Positions 1-4,765 of a stretch of DNA of 7,967 bases are shown in pieces. The translations under genes were made by a program, and so were the position numbers. Below the pieces are notes generated by a model. That model was not told the origin of the DNA. It made no database searches and worked only from the letters and a program-made list of their open reading frames with translations. The stretch covers positions 1-7,967 of the forward strand of contig CAYHHE010000102.1 of NCBI GenBank assembly GCA_964356295.1. Direction: 5' to 3'. Numbering within the stretch: the first letter of the stretch is position 1; each line of letters begins with the position of its first letter. This stretch comes from CAVQGZ01 sp964356295 (lineage in GTDB: Bacteria; Actinomycetota; Actinomycetes; Jiangellales; Jiangellaceae).

Positions 1-8
1 GGAAGGGG

Positions 9-737
9 ATGGGTCCGGTGGTGGGGAAGACGCGGCGGCGGCCTGCTGTGGACGGGCATCGGGATCCGATCCCGCAACCGTCACTGCCTCGGGGACCGGC
101 CGGCTGGGCGCAGGCGCTGTCGATGGCCGTCGGCCATCGGCCCGTCTACCAGCAGGTGTGTCAGGTGCTGTCCCCGCGCGTCGAGGACGACCTGCTGGAG
201 GTCGGGTGCGGGTCGGGCGGGTTGCTGGCTCGTCACGCCGCTCATGTTCACCGGGTCGCCGGTATCGACCTGTCACAGGTGCAGGTACGGATGGCCAGGC
301 ATCTTCTGGCCCGGCGGATCACCGACGGCAGCGCCGAGATCGTCCTCGGGGATGTCGTCGCGCTGCCATGGCCGGACGCGCGGTTCAGCGCGGTGGTCTG
401 GCTGCGGGGGGTGGAGGTCATGGTGGGCGACCCGCAGCAGGCGCTGAGGGAGATCCGACGGGTGCTGCGCCGCGATGGCCGTGCGGTCCTCAGCGTGGGG
501 GCGTTGTTCGAGGACCGGAAGCCGCGCGGCCAGGTGCGCGACCTGCCCGGGTTCTGGCAGTGGACGCCGGACCGTGCCCGGGAGGAACTGACGCAGGCAG
601 GGTTCCTCGACCCCGAGATCCGCCCCGTGAAGGTCGGCGGACCGCTCGTCCGCCGCATCGACCTCACGCTGTTCGGGTTCGACACCATCCGGGTGGCCAT
701 CGCCCGCCCGGCCGGCGACGCGGCCGCACCACAGTGA
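9..737 (+). CDS. class I SAM-dependent methyltransferase (UbiE / methyltransferase-11 type)
   Basis: Predicted soluble cytoplasmic enzyme that transfers a methyl group from S-adenosylmethionine; the substrate cannot be told. The Rossmann fold signature is clear: motif I at residues 64-70 (EVGCGSG), the acidic end of strand 2 at Asp87 (GIDLS), Asp115 in GDVVALPW, and the LREIRRVLRRDG helix-turn near residues 145-157 typical of methyltransferase-11 proteins. At 242 residues it is slightly longer than the usual 200-220. The first ~38 residues are basic, proline-rich and unlike a methyltransferase. The in-frame ATG at 123-125 (Met39) begins a protein that aligns better with the domain, so the true start may be there; GGAAGG at bases 1-6 sits too close to the ATG at 9 to be a good ribosome binding site. 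It is followed by a GC hairpin and then non-coding or degraded DNA, so it does not appear to be in an operon with anything visible. The function class is firm; the start is not. Confidence 0.85.
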   Translation: MGPVVGKTRRRPAVDGHRDPIPQPSLPRGPAGWAQALSMAVGHRPVYQQVCQVLSPRVEDDLLEVGCGSGGLLARHAAHVHRVAGIDLSQVQVRMARHLLARRITDGSAEIVLGDVVALPWPDARFSAVVWLRGVEVMVGDPQQALREIRRVLRRDGRAVLSVGALFEDRKPRGQVRDLPGFWQWTPDRAREELTQAGFLDPEIRPVKVGGPLVRRIDLTLFGFDTIRVAIARPAGDAAAPQ

Positions 738-741
738 GCCC

Positions 742-758
742 CCGGCGGCACACGCCGG
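742..758 (+). terminator. GC hairpin after the methyltransferase gene
   Basis: A perfect 6-bp inverted repeat, CCGGCG / CGCCGG with a 5-base loop, begins four bases after the TGA of the methyltransferase. No T-tract follows, so it is not a classical intrinsic terminator. U-less hairpins of this kind are often proposed as terminators in high-GC actinobacteria. In DNA this GC-rich a 6-bp stem can arise by chance; placement is the main support. Confidence 0.35.
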
Positions 759-841
759 CCGCGCAGGCGCGCACGACTACCCCGAGCGCCGTGCCCGCAT
801 CGAGCTGCCCGACCAAGAACACGCGCTTCTGGCCACTGGGA

Positions 842-903
842 GGGCGACTACGCTCGCCCGACTCTGGCTCCAGCCGCGTGGAGGGTGGCTACGGTCGCCC
901 GAC
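842..903. repeat. two-copy degenerate direct repeat, 21-base units
   Basis: Bases 842-862 and 883-903 are two copies of a 21-base unit that match at 18 positions (GGG..GCTAC or GGG..ACTAC, then G.TCGCCCGAC), with a 41-base period. They lie in the stretch 738-969, which holds no recognisable gene. The copies may come from a small tandem duplication in decaying sequence. A pair of binding sites is possible, but nothing downstream on either strand needs one. Confidence 0.5.
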
Positions 904-969
904 CCCATTCCAGGCGAACGCGTGGCCACTATCTGCGGAAGTCGGGACAGCGTCGCCACGCCGTCGGCG

Positions 970-1068
970 CTGGACGGCGAGCCGTTCGTGCGGGTGTCGA
1001 TCGGCGCCACCCTCACCCGGGCCGAGCACGTCGACCGGCTACGGGACCTGCTCGACGCCCTGGGCTGA
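970..1068 (+). pseudogene. C-terminal remnant of a PLP-dependent (aromatic-type) amino acid decarboxylase
   Basis: Reading from 970 to the TGA at 1066-1068 gives about 32 residues containing LDGEPFVRVSIGATLTRAEH, then VDRLRDLLDALG. From memory this matches the final strand and helix of group II pyridoxal-dependent decarboxylases (pattern G-x-x-x-x-R-V-x-I-G-x-x-x-T-x-x-x-V-x-x-L-x-x-L). The reading frame stays open upstream but does not look like the family, has no convincing start, and contains neither a PLP lysine motif nor the rest of the ~470-residue enzyme. I therefore read it as the tail of a gene whose body was deleted. The next feature, a GC hairpin, starts at the base after the stop and may be the gene's original terminator. 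The family call rests on a short segment and could instead be another fold-type I PLP enzyme. Confidence 0.5.
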
Positions 1069-1093
1069 GCGGGCGGTCGGGGGCCCCGCCCGC
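1069..1093. terminator. bidirectional GC hairpin between convergent coding ends
   Basis: GCGGGCGG (1069-1076) pairs perfectly with CCGCCCGC (1086-1093) across a 9-base loop. It lies between the plus-strand stop at 1066-1068 and the minus-strand stop at 1102-1104, where a shared terminator for converging transcripts is expected. There is no T-tract on either strand. An 8-bp all-GC stem at this exact place is better support than the stem alone. Confidence 0.5.
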
Positions 1094-1101
1094 GCGGCAG
1101 G

Positions 1102-2013
1102 TTAGGACAGCCCGCAGGCCTGCTCGAGGTAGGCCCGCAACGCGGCCCACACGTCCGGTGCGGTCCGGACGAGGGTCCACTGCTCGCCGACCCGGCGAGG
1201 CTGAGCCACACCCCGAGCTCGTACGGCTTCTTCGCCTCGCCGAGCACGTGGCCCGAGCACCGGCTGGCGCGCACGAGCACCGGCACCTCGAGTCGTGTCT
1301 CGCCGGGGGCCAGGGCCGCCGGGAGGGCCCCGGGCGGCGCGGCGAGCCCGTACAGCGCGCTGCCGCCGACCGCCGTGGCCGTCACCGCCGGAGCTTCCGC
1401 GACCGCCCCCGCGCGTTCGAGGACGACCGAGGCGGGCAGCACCAGGCCGACATCGGCAGCGACCGGCTCGCCGACGACCAGCGTGGCGGCCACCACCGCG
1501 GCGATCCGCTGAGCGGTGCACGACTCGTCGTGGATGCGCGCCAGCACCGCGCGCGACGCCTTGGTCGTGCCCAGGGGCATGCGCACCTGCCGCTCCCGGC
1601 CGCCCTGCTGGGGCGAGGGCATAGCGGCGACGTCGGTGGCGTCGGCGGCCGGCTCGCCGACCGCCGGGCCGTGCCGCACCGGCAGGTCGCCCCGGCCACC
1701 CGGCCGCAGGACGGTGTCGCGGGGGGTCGCCGGCTCGGCCGCCAGCACCGGCGACTCCAGACCCACCGCGGTCACGTGGACGGGCCGATCGCCGGCGTTG
1801 GTCACCTTCACCTGGAAGCGGCCTCCGACCGCCTCGTCCTCACGCAGCCGGAAGGCCACCGCCGACAGCTGCGCCGCGGGCACCGGCTCCGTGGGCGCCG
1901 GTGCCCGTAGCTGCGCCGTCCCGTGCGTCCCCGCAGGAAGCGACGGGCAGCGCCACCGCCCCGACCACCAGTGCGACGGCGAGGCGACGGGCAAGCCTGG
2001 CGCGCCGCCTCAC
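1102..2013 (-). pseudogene. frameshifted secreted lipoprotein of unknown function
   Basis: Translation starts at GTG 2013-2011, which overlaps the TGA of the upstream cupin gene (GTGA). The N-terminus is a textbook lipoprotein signal: RRRARLARR, a hydrophobic stretch LAVALVVGAVALP, then the lipobox VASC with the acylated Cys near residue 26. Around 1885-1915 the conserved frame shifts by one base (extra base); the original frame runs into TGA at 1842-1840. The body, from APAPTEPVPAAQLSAVAF through the RCSGHVLGEAKKPYELGV segment, is read in the second frame. Near 1185-1200 a one-base loss returns it to the original frame, giving EQWTLVRTAPDVWAALRAYL and ending ACGLS. The total would be ~300 residues, probably a beta-rich extracytoplasmic domain tethered to the outer face of the membrane. 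I do not know a function. Two opposite single-base shifts suggest either pseudogenisation or base-call errors. Confidence 0.7.
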
Positions 2014-2387
2014 CCGTCGTGCTCGTGGGCGGCCTCGGCCTTGGTGAGGGCCACGAAGCCGTCCTCGTGCTCCGGGGGCGCGTACACGGTGAGCACGGTC
2101 GCCGGGAGGTCGCCCCGATTGACCACGTTGTGCAGCACCCCGGCGGGCACGAGCACGACCGTGCCCGGGTGCGCCTCGTGCGTCACATCACCCAGCAGCA
2201 CCTCGACCGTCCAGCCGGCCACCACCAGGAACAACTGGTCGGCGTCGTCGTGCACCTCGGCGCCGATCTCCTCGTGGGGCTGCAGCGTCATCGCCACCAG
2301 CTGGCTGTGCGCCCCGGTCGCCAGCACCCGCCGAAACGCCGGCTGCATGCCCAGCACCGTCTCCTGCGTAGTCAGATACCCGGCCAT
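2010..2387 (-). CDS. small single-domain cupin protein
   Basis: A 125-residue cytoplasmic protein forming a single cupin beta-barrel. Start chosen at ATG 2387-2385 because AGGAAGGGAG lies just upstream; the reading frame continues further upstream but without the sequence character of the family. Cupin motif 1 is at residues 38-58 (HEEIGAEVHDDADQLFLVVAG), retaining Glu40, His46 and Gln51, and motif 2 is at 81-90 (PAGVLHNVVN) with His86, so a metal site is plausible. The C-terminal signature YAPPEHEDG (102-110) followed by TKAEA is typical of a widespread actinobacterial cupin group of mannose-6-phosphate isomerase-like type. The substrate is unknown; such cupins may bind sugars or act as small metal-dependent enzymes. 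Its TGA overlaps the GTG of the lipoprotein gene, implying translational coupling. Confidence 0.85.
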   Translation of the reverse strand: MAGYLTTQETVLGMQPAFRRVLATGAHSQLVAMTLQPHEEIGAEVHDDADQLFLVVAGWTVEVLLGDVTHEAHPGTVVLVPAGVLHNVVNRGDLPATVLTVYAPPEHEDGFVALTKAEAAHEHDG

Positions 2388-2449
2388 CGTCGCTCCCTTC
2401 CTCGTCCCCCACCCTGCCCAGCGCGGCGGTCCCCCGGCAGGTCCGAAGG

Positions 2450-2584
2450 TCACCGCCCCAGCATCCACTCGCGCCACCTCTCGCGGCGGGACTCCCACCA
2501 CGCGGCGGTCCGCCGGGACCAGACGCCGACCCCCAGCGGGTCCGGCACCGTGCTCTGCACCCGCTGCATAGCGTGAACGCTCAT
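2450..2584 (-). CDS. possible small protein, 44 residues, unknown function
   Basis: From ATG 2584-2582 to TGA 2452-2450 there is an open frame of 44 codons; a second in-frame ATG at 2569-2567 would give 39. The protein reads PDPLGVGVWSRRTAAWWESR, then RERWREWMLGR, with five tryptophans and eight arginines toward the C-terminus, suggesting a basic amphipathic helix. All 39 codons from the second ATG end in G or C, as in the real genes around it, whereas the other frames I checked here do not. It sits 62 bases upstream of the cupin start on the same strand and immediately downstream of overlapping palindromes, as a first gene of an operon would. I see no Shine-Dalgarno sequence and recognise no family. 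It could instead be an untranslated leader with chance codon bias. Confidence 0.35.
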   Translation of the reverse strand: MSVHAMQRVQSTVPDPLGVGVWSRRTAAWWESRRERWREWMLGR

Positions 2585-2597
2585 GGCCACGATCAGT

Positions 2598-2614
2598 ACG
2601 GTAAACCGTTACCG
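2598..2614. promoter_or_regulatory. overlapping palindromes, candidate operator upstream of the small ORF / cupin block
   Basis: Two perfect inverted repeats overlap here: ACGGT-AA-ACCGT (2598-2609) and CGGTAA-ACCG-TTACCG (2599-2614). They lie 14 bases upstream of the ATG at 2584 on the minus strand, where a repressor could block a promoter for the small ORF, cupin and lipoprotein genes. The size and symmetry suit a dimeric helix-turn-helix regulator. No regulator gene is present in the window, and no convincing -35/-10 pair is visible. The 2588-2755 stretch around it holds no other gene I can support. Confidence 0.45.
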
Positions 2615-2755
2615 GCCGCGATGGGGACGGCACACCGTCTACCGGTCATGCCATGTAGGGCGTTCGATGCGGCGGTTGTGGTGCGCCGCTCATACATGCC
2701 GAAGTGCGTGCTGGTCACCTGGTTGGGCATGCCGCGCCGCGGCTGAGGGTCGCCC

Positions 2756-3202
2756 TCACCACAGGCCCGGCACGAGCCGGTACCGGGTCTGCTGCCGGTA
2801 GGCGACGTACCCGGGCAGCTGCTCGGTGAGCAGCCGGTCCTCGAGCGTCGTGCGGACCAGGACGAGGGCCACGTAGCAGCCCCATGGCAGCAGCGCCCAA
2901 ACCGACCCGAGCAGCAGCGCGCTGCCGAGAGCCGACAGTGTCATGCCCGCGTACCCGGGGTGCCGCACCAGCCGGTACGGGCCACCCGTGATCGCGAGGT
3001 GCCCGCGCTCGGTCTGGATGCGTACCACCTGGGCGAAGAACGGGTTGGCCGCCATGGCTGCCACCACCATGGCGTACCCGCCGACGAACAGCACCACGCC
3101 CAGTGCGACCAGCCACCTCGGCATCGGCGGCGGCCAGCCCCACCGCTGCTGCACCCCGGCGACCGCGAGGATGCTCATCGACGCGACGCCGAGCGCGGTC
3201 AC
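2756..3202 (-). CDS. ICMT/PEMT-family integral membrane methyltransferase, probably 5'-truncated
   Basis: A membrane protein of the isoprenylcysteine carboxyl methyltransferase / phospholipid methyltransferase superfamily, which methylates small or lipid-linked substrates with SAM. The conserved C-terminal half is intact: VRIQTERGH, GPYRLVRHPGYAG with the RHPxY signature, a hydrophobic hairpin, then RTTLEDRLLTEQLPGYVAYR and the terminal RYRLVPGLW. At least three hydrophobic segments remain. The listed start is GTG 3202-3200, but the codons just before it (reading EHDHGLRAW) still resemble the family until an in-frame TGA about 51 bases upstream. Family members usually run 190-220 residues with two extra N-terminal helices; here 148 remain. 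The 139 bases up to the maturase stop hold no frame supplying the missing part. I infer an N-terminal truncation or an upstream frameshift; activity is doubtful. Confidence 0.75.
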   Translation of the reverse strand: MTALGVASMSILAVAGVQQRWGWPPPMPRWLVALGVVLFVGGYAMVVAAMAANPFFAQVVRIQTERGHLAITGGPYRLVRHPGYAGMTLSALGSALLLGSVWALLPWGCYVALVLVRTTLEDRLLTEQLPGYVAYRQQTRYRLVPGLW

Positions 3203-3341
3203 CCAGGCCCTCAGCCCATGGTCGTGCTCGCACTGGTGCAGGCGGTCGTGCTGTCACTGCGCCCAGTAGGACGCACTCCTGTGGCGGGGCGGTGGCAGGA
3301 CGCTGGAGGTTCGGGTCGGCACGGGGTTGCCCGGCGGTAGT

Positions 3342-4595
3342 TCAGCTCGACGCTGGTGATCGGGCGTCCATGCGTGCCATCCAGGGGATGACCTCCTCGG
3401 CGAGTCGCCCGGTTCGCAGGGCGGCGGCCATGAACCGCATGGGGCGATCGACGTGGGTGAAGAACGCCTTGTAGCTGGGGCACAGGTAGTGCAGGCCGGG
3501 TTCGCCGTCGGGGGTGGTGGTGAACCGGTCCTTCGGGCAGCCGCCGTGGCAGGCGAACCGGACCGTGCAGGTGCGGCAGTAGGCGGGCAGGTCGTCGCGC
3601 TTGGCCTGTCCGAAGGCGACCTGTTGCGCCGAGCTGATCAGCTCGAGCATCGGGCGGTCGGTGATGTTGCCCAGCAGGTGGGCGGGTTCGACGAAGTGGT
3701 CGCAGGAGTAGAGGTCGCCGTTGTGCTCCAGGGCCACCGCGGTGCCGCAGGTGCGGGCGTGTACGCACATGCCGCCGGGGACGTCGAGGTAGTTGGCCAA
3801 CGTGGTGTCGAACATCTGCACGAACACCCGGCCGACGTCGCGGCGGACCCACTCGTCGAACACCGCGGACAGGAACTCCCCGTACCCGCGCGGGCTCACG
3901 GACCGGTCGGTCACCTGGTCCCCGGTCGGGATGCCGCCCGGGGCGGGTCGTTCGACGATCGGGATGAACTGGATGAACTCCGCACCCAGGTCGTCGCGCA
4001 GGAACCCGTACACCTCCAGGGGATGGTCCTCGTTGGCGGAGTTGATCGTGGTCAGCGCATTCCAACGCACGTCGTGCGCCTGCAGGGTGCGCAGCCCCCG
4101 GACCACCCGGTCGAACGTTGGCTTGCCGCCCTTGTCCTTCCTGTAGGCGTCGTGCAGGTGCGCGGGGCCGTCGATGGACACGCCGACGAGGAAGTCGTGC
4201 TCGGCAAGGAAGGCCGCCCACGCCTCGTCGATGAGGGTGGCGTTGGTCTGGATGGTGTGCTCGACCACCTGCCCCGGGCGCCGGTACCGGTCGACCGTCC
4301 GCATCACCTGCCGGTAGAAGTCCAAGCCCATCATGGTGGGCTCCCCGCCCTGCCACGCGATACTCACCTCCCGGGTGCGGTGCGCGGCAAGCAGTTGGGA
4401 GATGTAGGCCTCCAGCACGGGCTTGGCCATCCGGAACGTGCTGCCCGGGTAGAGCTCCTCCTTGGCCAAGAAGAAGCAGTAGTCACAGTCCAGGTTGCAG
4501 ATCGCCCCCGTCGGCTTGGCCAGCACATGGAACGACGCCGGGCCCTGACGCGAGCGGGCACCGGCCGGACCGGGGGCGGCGTCGTCGGTGGGCAC
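3342..4595 (-). CDS. anaerobic sulfatase-maturating enzyme (anSME), radical SAM/SPASM
   Basis: Cytoplasmic radical SAM enzyme that oxidises the active-site Cys (or Ser) of a sulfatase to C-alpha-formylglycine without oxygen. Start taken at GTG 4595-4593: the frame is open further upstream, but codons there often end in A and do not look coding. The 417 residues carry the CX3CX2C cluster motif at Cys33/37/40 (CNLDCDYC), GGEP at 83-86, QTNAT at 116-120 and SIDGP at 140-144. The C-terminal SPASM domain has Cys277, 283 and 298, then Cys340, 343, 349, 353 and 372. These spacings match, to within one residue, the auxiliary cluster ligands I recall for Clostridium perfringens anSME. Asp299, next to Cys298, corresponds to its proposed catalytic base. 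All three [4Fe-4S] clusters should form. The adjacent divergent sulfatase with a CxPxR motif is the obvious client. Confidence 0.93.
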   Translation of the reverse strand: MPTDDAAPGPAGARSRQGPASFHVLAKPTGAICNLDCDYCFFLAKEELYPGSTFRMAKPVLEAYISQLLAAHRTREVSIAWQGGEPTMMGLDFYRQVMRTVDRYRRPGQVVEHTIQTNATLIDEAWAAFLAEHDFLVGVSIDGPAHLHDAYRKDKGGKPTFDRVVRGLRTLQAHDVRWNALTTINSANEDHPLEVYGFLRDDLGAEFIQFIPIVERPAPGGIPTGDQVTDRSVSPRGYGEFLSAVFDEWVRRDVGRVFVQMFDTTLANYLDVPGGMCVHARTCGTAVALEHNGDLYSCDHFVEPAHLLGNITDRPMLELISSAQQVAFGQAKRDDLPAYCRTCTVRFACHGGCPKDRFTTTPDGEPGLHYLCPSYKAFFTHVDRPMRFMAAALRTGRLAEEVIPWMARMDARSPASS

Positions 4596-4765
4596 GTGCG
4601 CATTCTCGCAGCCCGATCCTGTCGAGGGTGGCGCTGTGGTCCATCGGGCGCGACGCGCTGCCGCTTTGGATCGGGCGGGTCGTCCCATCCCCGGAGATCG
4701 TGATCGAACGTCGAGTAGGTTGGCGAGTGGTGCACCTTGTCGAACGCGCTGCCTCGAGGAGAGTC
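4596..4765. promoter_or_regulatory. divergent control region between maturase and sulfatase
   Basis: This 170 bp gap separates the start codons of two divergent, functionally linked genes and must hold both promoters. A perfect 9-bp inverted repeat, GCCCGATCC (4611-4619) and GGATCGGGC (4668-4676), spans a 48-base gap and could bind one regulator at two sites. TCGAACG occurs twice, at 4704-4710 and 4740-4746. A weak plus-strand -10-like TAGGTT lies at 4716-4721 with no recognisable -35. The function of each element is inferred from position only. Confidence 0.4.
4756..4761 (+). promoter_or_regulatory. ribosome binding site of the sulfatase gene
   Basis: GAGGAG, four bases before ATG 4766-4768. 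It decides the start: the same frame is open upstream to 4628, but that part has no ribosome binding site and no sulfatase similarity. Confidence 0.7.

Noticed and set aside
158..1105. Long plus-strand open frame across the methyltransferase and the following gap
   Set aside because: Arg/Pro/Gly-rich translation typical of an off-frame in high-GC DNA; the methyltransferase frame is the coding one to 737.
777..1185. Continuation of the lipoprotein middle frame past the second frameshift
   Set aside because: The translation becomes Ser/Arg/Pro-rich, while the conserved-looking C-terminus ending ACGLS lies in the other frame and stops at 1102.
2388..2633. N-terminal extension of the cupin frame
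   Set aside because: Not cupin-like; a strong ribosome binding site lies before ATG 2387, and the stretch overlaps the better small-protein frame.
2593..2730. 45-codon minus-strand open frame beginning MPNQVTSTHFGMYERR
   Set aside because: Third positions show no G/C bias, no ribosome binding site is seen, and I recognise no similarity; it also crosses the palindromic site.
2731..2743. Palindrome GCCGCGCCGCGGC just after the ICMT-family gene
   Set aside because: The one-base centre leaves only about a 4-bp usable stem and there is no T-tract; too weak to call a terminator.
4596..4688. Upstream in-frame ATG for the maturase at 4688
   Set aside because: Many codons end in A, unlike the gene itself, and the extension has no family similarity; GTG 4595 leaves a normal-length N-terminus.
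3453..4703. 416-codon plus-strand open frame opposite the maturase
   Set aside because: Antisense to an unmistakable radical SAM gene; its Val/Gly/Ala-rich translation has no recognisable domain.
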